Part shown: positions 1 through 7,670 of the stretch, one piece after another
Numbering within the stretch: the first letter of the stretch is position 1
Layout of the letters: each line of letters begins with the position of its first letter
DNA from: Rhabdochlamydiaceae bacterium
Lineage (GTDB): Bacteria > Chlamydiota > Chlamydiia > Chlamydiales > Rhabdochlamydiaceae
Reading direction: 5' to 3'
DNA length: 64,000 bases
Assembly: GCA_019752555.1 (NCBI GenBank)
Contig: JAIELY010000004.1
Span: forward strand, 85,844 to 149,843
The notes under the pieces: generated by a model
What the model was told of the DNA's origin: nothing
Databases searched by the model: none
Seen by the model: the letters and a program-made list of their open reading frames with translations, nothing else
Position numbers and translations under genes: made by a program

Positions 1-211
1 TGGGAAGAAGGCAGTACCTCTCTTTATTTTCAACGAGCTCATGCTCTAAATCTTCGAGTTCTTTTAACCCTTTATCCAAGTCCACATAAACGATAAAACC
101 CTCGACCTTGTCGAGATAGAAGTCCCGTTCATCATCCGACTTAGCAAAAGCATCCATGAGTCGATGGTAACGGAGCAGCAGTGGATTTTGAGCGCGAGGA
201 AATTTTGACAT
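1..211 (-). CDS. Conserved small protein, N-terminal part (possible UPF0158 family)
   Basis: The reading frame begins at the ATG complementary to 209-211 and runs off the left edge, so only the first 70 residues are visible. The start is preceded by a good ribosome binding site (AAGGGA, 5-10 bases upstream). The protein begins MSKFPRAQNP and contains ERDFYLDKVEG followed by a short acidic stretch. From memory this resembles small UPF0158-type proteins conserved in chlamydiae, but I cannot confirm the family. No function is proposed. The frame overlapping it at 64-282 on the same strand has no comparable ribosome binding site and is a shadow. Confidence 0.5.
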   Translation of the reverse strand, partial: MSKFPRAQNPLLLRYHRLMDAFAKSDDERDFYLDKVEGFIVYVDLDKGLKELEDLEHELVENKERYCLLP

Positions 212-339
212 AAACAATCCCTTTTAAAATGGCGAGAATACCACAAGGGCTCGTCCCTGTTCAAGGACAATTTGCCGCTCAAAAATAAAGAATTATTCCG
301 AATGTCATCAAAACAATGGGTGTTTTGAAAAGAGGAGAC

Positions 340-1107
340 TCAAAGAACCTCAAAAAGGTGTCGATATTGAGATATAAAAGATGCGATCTTGGGCTTGACA
401 TCCCCATCCGATTTACACTTACAAATTTCTTTAATACTCTTTAGCATTTCAGGATTTTGTTTAAAAACCTCTTCTTCGAAATGAGCATTCAAGACCAGTT
501 TCATGAGGTTATAAAAAGATAAATTGTCATCAAATCTCCTCTCTTCAAAACAGGTTGGCGCTTCCTCTTTTAAGGTGGAGAAGCCAAAATCGATGAAGTT
601 GAACCGATTTTTTAGATCCAGCATGACATTTCCAGCATGAATATCGCCATGCGCAAGTCCTGCGGAATGCATTTCTTGCAGCTGGGTTGCCAGCCCGTCA
701 AACATCTGCATTTTCTTCCAGAAAGAATACTTGGCGATTAAGCTTGACAAAGAGACATTTAGACACCGAAAGATCAGAACTTTCGGCAAATCCGCACTCT
801 TAACATACCCTTTAAAGGAAGGGCAATGGGCATTTAAAAATGCGCACACTTTTTTCTCTCTCAAGCAGATGGCAGACTGACGCGGCCGTTCCACATCGGA
901 AAAAAATTTGATCGCCTTAGGCTTAACCCGAAAATCTTTAGATTTAAGCTCGAATACTGCGCCTGTACTTCCCTTGCCCAGAATCTCAGTACATCTATAT
1001 TCGCTTTGAAACACGATGCCGCCTTTGCTCTTTGTTCGAACAAACGTTCCTGAGTCGTTTTGCTCCCAAACAATGGTTTTACTTTGCGAACTTATTGATG
1101 GAGCCAT
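340..1107 (-). CDS. Serine/threonine protein kinase-like protein
   Basis: A 255-residue protein with the landmarks of a eukaryotic-type protein kinase in the right order. It has a glycine-rich loop GKGSTGAV (residues 44-51), a lysine in KAIKFF (about 64-67), a catalytic loop HGDIHAGN (153-160, Asp155 and Asn160) and a DFG motif in IDFGF (173-175). The C-lobe is short: after DFG only about 80 residues follow, so this is a minimal kinase. No membrane segment or signal peptide is seen. It stands alone on the minus strand, next to a toxin-antitoxin pair. Family knowledge suggests phosphotransfer to Ser/Thr of bacterial or host proteins. The substrate is unknown. The catalytic residues look intact, so activity is plausible. 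Confidence 0.8.
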   Translation of the reverse strand: MAPSISSQSKTIVWEQNDSGTFVRTKSKGGIVFQSEYRCTEILGKGSTGAVFELKSKDFRVKPKAIKFFSDVERPRQSAICLREKKVCAFLNAHCPSFKGYVKSADLPKVLIFRCLNVSLSSLIAKYSFWKKMQMFDGLATQLQEMHSAGLAHGDIHAGNVMLDLKNRFNFIDFGFSTLKEEAPTCFEERRFDDNLSFYNLMKLVLNAHFEEEVFKQNPEMLKSIKEICKCKSDGDVKPKIASFISQYRHLFEVL

Positions 1108-1386
1108 ATGTAAAAAAACCTAATTTAATTAATAGCTATTCTAACAACTTCAACATTAAAAATCAACCTTCAACACTAAACAAACAGTTGACCTGCAAAC
1201 ATCAAACTAAAGACTCATCTTCTTTCTTATCAATAATTTATCAATTAATAAACCAACCAGAAAATAGCTGAAACCCGTTAGAAGAAACTACCCAACGAAA
1301 CCTTGAACATTGGCAGAACATATAAAAATCTAAACACTTTAAAACAAGCAGCTTACAAAAATTCTAAAATTTTAACATATATTCAA
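1108..1386. other. AT-rich intergenic region without a gene
   Basis: About 280 bases of AT-rich sequence between the divergent kinase-like gene and the toxin-antitoxin operator. The short open frames here have no ribosome binding site and look like chance. I see no RNA gene or repeat. Confidence 0.5.
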
Positions 1387-1425
1387 TTGTCAAAATTTGA
1401 CAAGTGTACTACTATGTGTTACAAT
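1387..1425 (+). promoter_or_regulatory. Promoter with overlapping palindromic operator of the toxin-antitoxin pair
   Basis: TTGACA (1397-1402), a 17-base spacer and TACAAT (1420-1425) form a near-consensus promoter. A perfect inverted repeat, TTGTCAAA-A-TTTGACAA (1387-1403), overlaps the -35 box, and one mismatch further out the arms extend to 1384-1406. This is the expected arrangement for autorepression by a helix-turn-helix antitoxin. The -10 box ends one base before the toxin ATG at 1427, so a transcript from this promoter would begin inside the toxin reading frame. Confidence 0.75.
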
Positions 1426-1426
1426 T

Positions 1427-1768
1427 ATGAAAAGACTGATTATCCAAACCAAACTTTTTTCGAACGACTTGGACGAGTTGATAGCACAAAATAAGCTGTT
1501 GATTACCGACTATGAAGCGTTAGAAAGATCGCTCTTGACAGATCCTGAAAAAGGCGATTTAATCAAGGGCACAGGAGGTTTAAGAAAAATCAGATTAAAA
1601 TCCTCCTCTAAGGGAAAAAGCGGAGGATTCCGCATTTGTTATTTTGATTTCCCGGAGAAAGAACAATTATTTTTCGTGATAATCTATGGAAAAAATGAAA
1701 AAGAGAACATATCTCAAAGTGACAAAGAAATATTCAAGAAACTCATTGAAAAAATCAAAAAAAATTAG
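1427..1768 (+). CDS. HigB/RelE-like toxin of a type II toxin-antitoxin pair
   Basis: A 113-residue protein starting MKRLIIQT. It contains the sequence GDLIKGTGGLRKIR, then GKSGGFRICYFDF and FFVIIYGKNEKENI, the pattern of the HigB-2/RelE-like family of small basic mRNA interferases. The start at 1427 fits family N-termini; an in-frame GTG/TTG codon further upstream would read through the promoter and is less likely. The antitoxin follows 4 bases after the stop, the toxin-first order typical of HigBA. The family cleaves ribosome-bound mRNA. The reading frame is complete and not visibly damaged. Confidence 0.85.
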   Translation: MKRLIIQTKLFSNDLDELIAQNKLLITDYEALERSLLTDPEKGDLIKGTGGLRKIRLKSSSKGKSGGFRICYFDFPEKEQLFFVIIYGKNEKENISQSDKEIFKKLIEKIKKN

Positions 1769-1772
1769 ACCT

Positions 1773-2084
1773 ATGAGTGCAGTTTCCCAAAAAATACAAA
1801 AAGGACTAGAAGAAATCGTTGAATACACACAAGGAAAAAGGACATTACGAACAAAACTCATCGACCTGCCTGAGCCCCCACTGGAATATAGAGCTGAAGA
1901 AATTAGACAAATTCGAGAAAAGGGAGACTATTCTCAAGGTGTTTTTGCGATCATTTTGAACGTCAGCAAACGAACAGTTCAATCCTGGGAATCCGGAGCT
2001 CGGTCTCCGAGTCATTCAGCACTGCGACTTCTCGAGATTATTGATAAGGGTATTTATTGCCCTAGCAAAATGAAAAAATTTTAA
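1773..2084 (+). CDS. HigA-like XRE-family antitoxin
   Basis: A 103-residue protein starting MSAVSQKIQKG. The C-terminal half is a helix-turn-helix: YSQGVFAIILNVSKRTVQSW followed by ESGARSPSHSALRLL, typical of XRE/Cro repressors used as antitoxins. The long N-terminal extension of the open frame back to 1686 overlaps the toxin, so the ATG at 1773 is preferred. Coupled to the toxin gene 4 bases upstream. It should neutralise the toxin and repress the promoter through the palindrome at 1387-1403. Confidence 0.85.
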   Translation: MSAVSQKIQKGLEEIVEYTQGKRTLRTKLIDLPEPPLEYRAEEIRQIREKGDYSQGVFAIILNVSKRTVQSWESGARSPSHSALRLLEIIDKGIYCPSKMKKF

Positions 2085-2276
2085 AAACAACCTTTCCCTT
2101 AAGCCCGCACAAAAAATCCATGCAAAAATGGGATTCCTGGAAAGCAATACCAGTACAACTTGACAAAAGTTTTATGTGTTGCACTCTCCTTCGCCTCCCC
2201 ATTGACTTATATCCATCAAAAGCCCCATCATCAGATCAATTTTAAATTCCACCCTTAAGCCTAGGATAGAAATTTT

Positions 2277-3560
2277 ATGCTCGACATGCGACTACTGCGC
2301 ACTCAAAAAGAGGCGATCGAAGCTAAACTAAAAACTAAAGACCCTTCTATCAACCTCTCTCCTATTCTCGCTCTTGATGAGCGGATCCGCGTTATTAAGA
2401 CAACGGTCGAAGAGCTCAAAGCCTCTCGCAATCATTTATCTAAAGAGATCGGCGAAAAAAAGCGGCTTAAACAAGATACGACAGAATTAATGAGCGAGGT
2501 ATCGGGGTTGGGAGATAAAATCTCTATTTTAGATCAGGAACTTGCGCTTTTAGAAACAGATCTCACCCATCAGCTCGCTAGTCTGCCCAATCTTCCTCGC
2601 GATGAGATCCAAATCTCTAATGATCCTAAAGACAACGTGTGCATCAAAACATTTGGGGAAAAACGGGAATTCTCATTTGCGTTTAAAAACCATGTCGAAT
2701 TAAACGAAGCTCTGCACCTGTTTGATTTTAAACGCGCCGCTAAAGTCTCTGGAAGCGGATGGCCCGCTTATCGCGATGTAGGAGCGCGTCTTGAATGGGC
2801 GCTTCTCAATTACATGATCGACACCCATTTAGAAAACGGGTTTACGATGTGGATGCCGCCTCATCTCGTGCGCCCTGAAATGATGTTTGGAGCGGGACAA
2901 CTGCCTAAATTTGAAAAGCAGCTGTTTAAAATCCACGACGAAGATTACCAGCTTTATCTGATCCCCACCTCTGAAGTGGCACTCAATGCTCTGTATTATG
3001 ACGAAATTTTAAAACAAGAGGATCTGCCGCACAAATATATCGCCTATACCCCTTGTTTTAGAAGAGAAGCTGGAGCTGCAGGCTCTCAAGAGCGCGGCTT
3101 GATCCGCATGCACCAATTCAATAAAGTCGAAATGTTTTGTTTTGCAACGCCCGATCAAAGCGATCAGATCTTCGATGAAATGATGGCAAGCGCTGAACAG
3201 ATTTTGCAAGGCCTCAACATTCACTACCGGAACATGCTTCTTGTCACAGGAGATATGTCTTTTGCAGCAGCAAAAACAGTGGATATCGAAGTGTGGCTTC
3301 CGGGTCAAAACCGGTATTATGAAGTCTCATCCGTTTCTCATTGCACCGATTTCCAAGCGCGCAGATCGCAGATCCGCTTCCGACACAAGGAGGAAAAGCC
3401 AGAGCTTGTCCATACACTTAACGGCTCAGGACTTGCAACATCGCGGTTAATGGTAGCTCTTTTAGAAAATAATCAAAATGAAGATGGCTCTGTGACCCTT
3501 CCTGTGGTATTACATAAATATTTGAATGGCATGAAAGAGATTAAACCACTTGTGACATGA
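2277..3560 (+). CDS. serS: Seryl-tRNA synthetase
   Basis: A 427-residue class II aminoacyl-tRNA synthetase, the usual length. Residues 1-100 form the two-helix coiled-coil arm that binds the long variable arm of tRNA-Ser. Motif 2 is FRREAGAAGSQERGLIRMHQ (about 261-280). Motif 3 is at about 382-400 with GSGLATSRLMVALLE. It charges tRNA-Ser in the cytoplasm. The ATG at 2277 has an AGGAT ribosome binding site. It is the first gene of a tight operon with the aminopeptidase (6 bases downstream), the CCC1-like gene and the metal ATPase, similar to the CT729-CT727 neighbourhood of C. trachomatis. Confidence 0.98.
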   Translation: MLDMRLLRTQKEAIEAKLKTKDPSINLSPILALDERIRVIKTTVEELKASRNHLSKEIGEKKRLKQDTTELMSEVSGLGDKISILDQELALLETDLTHQLASLPNLPRDEIQISNDPKDNVCIKTFGEKREFSFAFKNHVELNEALHLFDFKRAAKVSGSGWPAYRDVGARLEWALLNYMIDTHLENGFTMWMPPHLVRPEMMFGAGQLPKFEKQLFKIHDEDYQLYLIPTSEVALNALYYDEILKQEDLPHKYIAYTPCFRREAGAAGSQERGLIRMHQFNKVEMFCFATPDQSDQIFDEMMASAEQILQGLNIHYRNMLLVTGDMSFAAAKTVDIEVWLPGQNRYYEVSSVSHCTDFQARRSQIRFRHKEEKPELVHTLNGSGLATSRLMVALLENNQNEDGSVTLPVVLHKYLNGMKEIKPLVT

Positions 3561-3566
3561 GGCTTT

Positions 3567-4850
3567 ATGGCGCACATTCTCTCCGATTTCAAGGCGTTTT
3601 TGGATGAGTCTCCTACCTCTTGGCATGCGGTTGTACAATTGGGCAACCGGTTTGCAATCCGCGACTTTATCCCGCTGAAGGAAGGGGAAAAATGGGATCT
3701 GGAGGTAGGGAAACGCTACTTTGTTGCGCGCGGGGGCACACTGTGCGCCTTCTCTCTTCCAGAAGAAAAGCCTCTTCAAGCGATTTTGTTGGCATCGCAC
3801 ACCGACAGCCCGAGCCTTAAGCTTAAACCAGAGCCTGCCTTCCAAAAAGAGAACATGCACCTCTTAGGAGTGGAAACCTATGGCGCGCCTCTTCTCTCTT
3901 CATGGCTCAACCGCGACTTGTCCCTTGCAGGAAAAGTTGTGGTCCTCAACACCCAAGATAGGATCGAAGAAAAACTTGTCTTCATCGATGATGCCCTCTT
4001 GTTTATTCCGCAGCTTGCCATCCATCTGGATCGGGAAGTGAATGAAAAGGGACTGATTTTAAATAAACAGGATCATCTCTGTCCTGTGATTGGACTGTCC
4101 GATGCCTCTACCGATGTCCGCTTTTCTTTGGAAACCCTTCTAAGACGCCACCTCGTATTTAACTCTCTCATCTCTTTTGAACTCTTTTGTGTTCCCGTTG
4201 AGCAAGCGCGGTTTGTCGGATCAGAAAATGAAATGATCTCTTCCTATCGCCTTGACAACCTCGCAAGCGCGCATGCTGCAGCAACAGCATTAGCCATGCA
4301 ACAGAGCTCCTCCCAAAATACGTTGCAGATGGCATTCTTTTATGATCATGAAGAAATCGGGTCCCACTCCAAAGAGGGCGCCGCCTCGCCATTTTTAAAT
4401 GAGACACTGACGCGGATCTGCCATGCACTGCATCTTAATGTAGAAGAACAGCTTATTCTCAAAAACCGCTCGCTATGTGTTTCGATCGACATGGCGCATG
4501 CATTGAATCCCAATTATCCCGATAAACATGATCTTCAGCACGCGCCGCTTTTGGGAAAAGGGATTGTGATCAAGCACAATGCAAATCAAAAGTATGGAAC
4601 AAACGCCTACTCTGCAGCTGCCATTATCCTCGCCTGCAAACAGCTGAACCTGCCTTATCAATCGTTTGTTACCCGCTCAGATCTTGCCTGCGGAAGCACT
4701 GTTGGACCGATCATTGCAGAGTCGACGGGGATTACTACAGTTGATATTGGAACTCCTCAGCTTTCGATGCATTCGATACGAGAAGTCATGGCTTGCCAAG
4801 ATCACATGGACATGTGCCGCCTTCTCTCTCATCTCGTGAAGGAGTATTAA
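3567..4850 (+). CDS. M18-family aspartyl aminopeptidase
   Basis: A 427-residue cytosolic metallo-aminopeptidase. The binuclear zinc ligands are visible: SHTDSPSLKLKP (His78, Asp80), YRLDNLASA (Asp230), DHEEIGSHS (Glu262, Glu263) and SVDMAHALNPNYPDKHD. The C-terminal ligand His lies in IGTPQLSMHSIRE. M18 enzymes release N-terminal acidic residues from peptides. The gene lies 6 bases after serS and 3 bases before the next gene, so it is translated from the same mRNA. It probably recycles peptides taken from the host. Confidence 0.95.
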   Translation: MAHILSDFKAFLDESPTSWHAVVQLGNRFAIRDFIPLKEGEKWDLEVGKRYFVARGGTLCAFSLPEEKPLQAILLASHTDSPSLKLKPEPAFQKENMHLLGVETYGAPLLSSWLNRDLSLAGKVVVLNTQDRIEEKLVFIDDALLFIPQLAIHLDREVNEKGLILNKQDHLCPVIGLSDASTDVRFSLETLLRRHLVFNSLISFELFCVPVEQARFVGSENEMISSYRLDNLASAHAAATALAMQQSSSQNTLQMAFFYDHEEIGSHSKEGAASPFLNETLTRICHALHLNVEEQLILKNRSLCVSIDMAHALNPNYPDKHDLQHAPLLGKGIVIKHNANQKYGTNAYSAAAIILACKQLNLPYQSFVTRSDLACGSTVGPIIAESTGITTVDIGTPQLSMHSIREVMACQDHMDMCRLLSHLVKEY

Positions 4851-4853
4851 CCG

Positions 4854-5609
4854 ATGACGACACCTCCTTATGACCATTTTGAAGGAAAAACTGTGGTCGA
4901 CCATTTGAAAGAAGCAAGGGCGCGAGGCGCTATGGCCTCTGCAGAAATCCATGGAACAGAGATGCCAGGGCATCATGCAGCAGCTGCCGATGCGACCAAA
5001 GAAACAACGCTTGCTCTACTGATTGTCTTTGCGATCTCTGCCCACTTTTTTAAAGAGCCCAAAACGCTTGTCATTCTCGTTCTCTTTTCTTGCGGATGGC
5101 TGATTTGGAAAACAGGTAGAAGCGCTCTTCTCGGCTGGGCGCGCATGGAACGACTTCACCGGGTCATCGAAGAAGAACGATGGGAAATTGAACACCATCG
5201 GCAACAAGAAAGAGAGGAGCTCACCGAGCTCTATCGAGCTAAGGGGCTGCAAGGAAAACTCCTAGAGGAAGTGATCGACGTCTTGATGGCTGATGACAAC
5301 CGACTACTGACTGTGATGCTCGAAGAGGAATTAGGACTTACTCTCGAGGCGTATGAGCACCCTTTAAAACAAGCTTCTGGAGCTGCTCTTGGCACATTCT
5401 GCAGCGCCTCGCTTCTGCTCGGCGCCTATTTTGTTAGCCCAATGTTTGGGATCCCCTTAATGGCGGGTTGTTTGCTGATCTTTGCAACAGCTCTAGCTGC
5501 TAAGTTAGAACGCAACCGCCCTCTTTATGCAATCGTTTGGAACCTAGCCCTTGCGCTGTTAGCTTCTGGAGCTGTATACTTTATAGGACAACTGATCATC
5601 GATGGTTGA
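4854..5609 (+). CDS. CCC1/VIT1-like membrane protein
   Basis: A 251-residue protein. The central part (QEREELTELYRAKG then LLEEVIDVLMADD) and the C-terminal part resemble VIT1/CCC1 iron/manganese transporters: an acidic amphipathic metal-binding stretch, then hydrophobic segments at roughly 170-190, 195-215 and 225-248. The N-terminal hydrophobic region (about 50-90) does not show the usual first VIT motif, so the family assignment is partial. Position and order (serS, this gene, metal ATPase) match CT728 of C. trachomatis. It overlaps the ATPase gene by 8 bases. A role in iron or manganese handling is an inference from family and neighbour. Confidence 0.7.
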   Translation: MTTPPYDHFEGKTVVDHLKEARARGAMASAEIHGTEMPGHHAAAADATKETTLALLIVFAISAHFFKEPKTLVILVLFSCGWLIWKTGRSALLGWARMERLHRVIEEERWEIEHHRQQEREELTELYRAKGLQGKLLEEVIDVLMADDNRLLTVMLEEELGLTLEAYEHPLKQASGAALGTFCSASLLLGAYFVSPMFGIPLMAGCLLIFATALAAKLERNRPLYAIVWNLALALLASGAVYFIGQLIIDG

Positions 5610-7599
5610 TATGTCCCATTCTACGCCATACATCTTCGATGAGTTTTTTGCATCGGGAAGAGAAGAGAGTATCAGCCCATTTCTTACACCCTCTTCTCGA
5701 AAATGGGGCAAAAATTTAAGCCTTAAAATTGCTCTTCTTTCAGCTTGTTTTCTTCTTTTTGCGTTTATCACCTCCTTTTGGATCTCTCCCCTCTCTTCTT
5801 TTCTTCTCCTCGTTGTCTATTTTCTTTCAGGAACGCCAGCTCTTTTAGGAGCCATCGAGGACATCCGCAATTTTGAAATTAATATCGATGTCTTGATGAC
5901 CCTCGCTGCGCTTCTTTCTGTGATCATCGGCAGTGGCATGGAAGGAGCTCTTCTTCTTGTCTTATTCGAATTTTCAGGCGCGATGGAAAACATGGTCGCC
6001 GAAAAAACAAAAGGGACCTTAAGCCATCTCAATCAGCTCTCTCCTAGAATGGCTTTTGTGGTAAGTGATAATGGCACTCTCTACGAAAAGTCTGTCAAAG
6101 AGATTTCAATCGGCAGTTTATGCCTCATCAAAGCGGGAGAGGTCGTTCCCCTAGATGGGATTGTCGTAGAAGGGAGCTCGTTTGTGAACTTATTCCATCT
6201 TACAGGAGAGGCAGAACCAATTGCGAAAAAAGCGGGAGATGATGTTCCTGCAGGAGCGCGTAATTTCGATGGGACACTTACAATCCGCGTCACAAGGACA
6301 AGCGCTGACTCGACATTAAGCCGGATCATCCACCTCATTACTCAAGCCCAAGAGGCTAAACCCCGTCTTCAGCGTTTCCTCGATCGCTTTAGCTCTTGGT
6401 ACGCGATGAGCATCATCGGTCTGTTCTTTCTTTTTGCACTCTCGATTCCCCTGTTTTTTCCCCTTCCGTATTTTGGCCCCGAAGGAGGGATCTATCGAGC
6501 TCTTGCGTTTTTAATTGCTGCCTCTCCTTGCGCGCTCATCATTGCAACGCCAACCGCTTATTTAAGCGCGATTAGTTCCTGCGCAAAAAAAGGGATCATT
6601 TTAAAAGGAGGCATTATTTTAGATGCGCTCGCTAGCTGCAGGTCGATTGCCTTTGACAAAACAGGAACGCTCACAACAGGAGAGCTGCGCTGCGTTGCCA
6701 TCGAGACACTGACAAAAGAGCCTGTATGCTCATCAAAAGAGGCTCTCTGTATTGCTTATGCCTTAGAACGCAACGCGGTACATCCGATAGCAAGCGCGAT
6801 CAGCCGCCATGCAGAGCAACAGAGAGTAAATCCGGCTGAACTATTAGAGTTTGTCTCTGTTGCAGGGTATGGTCTTCAAGGTAAAGTACGCTTGCAGGCC
6901 CAAGAAATTCCTGTTTTTATCGGACATGCGGTATTTATTGGTCAAAACATCCCAGAAGAAGACCAGCCTCGCTGGAAATCCCTCTTGCCAACGCTTACAA
7001 AATCGGGTCACCTCAATACAATCCTTCTTGTTGGATCCACTCTTTTCGTCTTTCATTTCTTAGATACACTGCGCCCGCAATCCGTAGAGCTTATCAAAAC
7101 ACTAAAAACTAAAGATCAGATCAAACCCATCATGCTCACAGGAGATCATGCCGACATCGCAGCTGCCGTTGCTGCACAAGTTGGCATAGAGGAAGTGCAT
7201 GCCAACTTGCGCCCCGAGGATAAACTACGCAAAGTCACTGAATTTGCAGAACAAGCAGGCCTCATGATGGTAGGAGACGGGATCAATGACGCCCCCGCTC
7301 TTGCACGGGCTACCGTTGGGATTTCGATGGGAAAAATCGGCAGTGCCACTGCGGTGGAAGCCTCCGATGTCGTTTTCTTAAACGACGATCTGTTTTTACT
7401 CAGCTGGCTAATACAAAAATCCCATCAAACGCTGCGCGTTGTGAAACAAAATATCAGTCTAGCGCTCGGGGTTATTCTCTTTGCGACCACACCTGCACTT
7501 CTTGGCTGGGTTCCTTTATGGGTTGCTGTCATCCTTCATGAAGGAGGGACAGTCTTAGTCGGCTTAAACAGCCTGCGTCTTCTACGCTCAAAAATATAA
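5602..7599 (+). CDS. P1B-type heavy-metal-exporting ATPase
   Basis: A 665-residue P-type ATPase with LTGEAEP (actuator domain, about 200-206), DKTGTLTTG (phosphorylated Asp352), the HP motif in NAVHPIASA and GDGINDAPAL in the hinge. There is no N-terminal heavy-metal-binding domain. The transmembrane metal motif is SPC (308-310), not CPC, and the last membrane segment carries HEGGT. SPC with HEGG[ST] marks the P1B-4 group, whose characterised members export cobalt or iron. The Chlamydia orthologue is often labelled zinc ATPase (zntA/cadA, CT727), but the motifs favour Fe/Co. The frame starts inside the end of the CCC1-like gene, indicating translational coupling. Confidence 0.92.
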   Translation: MVDMSHSTPYIFDEFFASGREESISPFLTPSSRKWGKNLSLKIALLSACFLLFAFITSFWISPLSSFLLLVVYFLSGTPALLGAIEDIRNFEINIDVLMTLAALLSVIIGSGMEGALLLVLFEFSGAMENMVAEKTKGTLSHLNQLSPRMAFVVSDNGTLYEKSVKEISIGSLCLIKAGEVVPLDGIVVEGSSFVNLFHLTGEAEPIAKKAGDDVPAGARNFDGTLTIRVTRTSADSTLSRIIHLITQAQEAKPRLQRFLDRFSSWYAMSIIGLFFLFALSIPLFFPLPYFGPEGGIYRALAFLIAASPCALIIATPTAYLSAISSCAKKGIILKGGIILDALASCRSIAFDKTGTLTTGELRCVAIETLTKEPVCSSKEALCIAYALERNAVHPIASAISRHAEQQRVNPAELLEFVSVAGYGLQGKVRLQAQEIPVFIGHAVFIGQNIPEEDQPRWKSLLPTLTKSGHLNTILLVGSTLFVFHFLDTLRPQSVELIKTLKTKDQIKPIMLTGDHADIAAAVAAQVGIEEVHANLRPEDKLRKVTEFAEQAGLMMVGDGINDAPALARATVGISMGKIGSATAVEASDVVFLNDDLFLLSWLIQKSHQTLRVVKQNISLALGVILFATTPALLGWVPLWVAVILHEGGTVLVGLNSLRLLRSKI

Positions 7600-7670
7600 G
7601 AGGTCTATTGAATTATTTTATATATTCAGGTGTACTGAAGGATTATACCTTATCCTAGGAGTCGACCCGC

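Noticed and set aside
64..282. 72-residue open frame on the minus strand
   Set aside because: It overlaps the better frame starting at 211, which has a clear ribosome binding site and a sensible composition.
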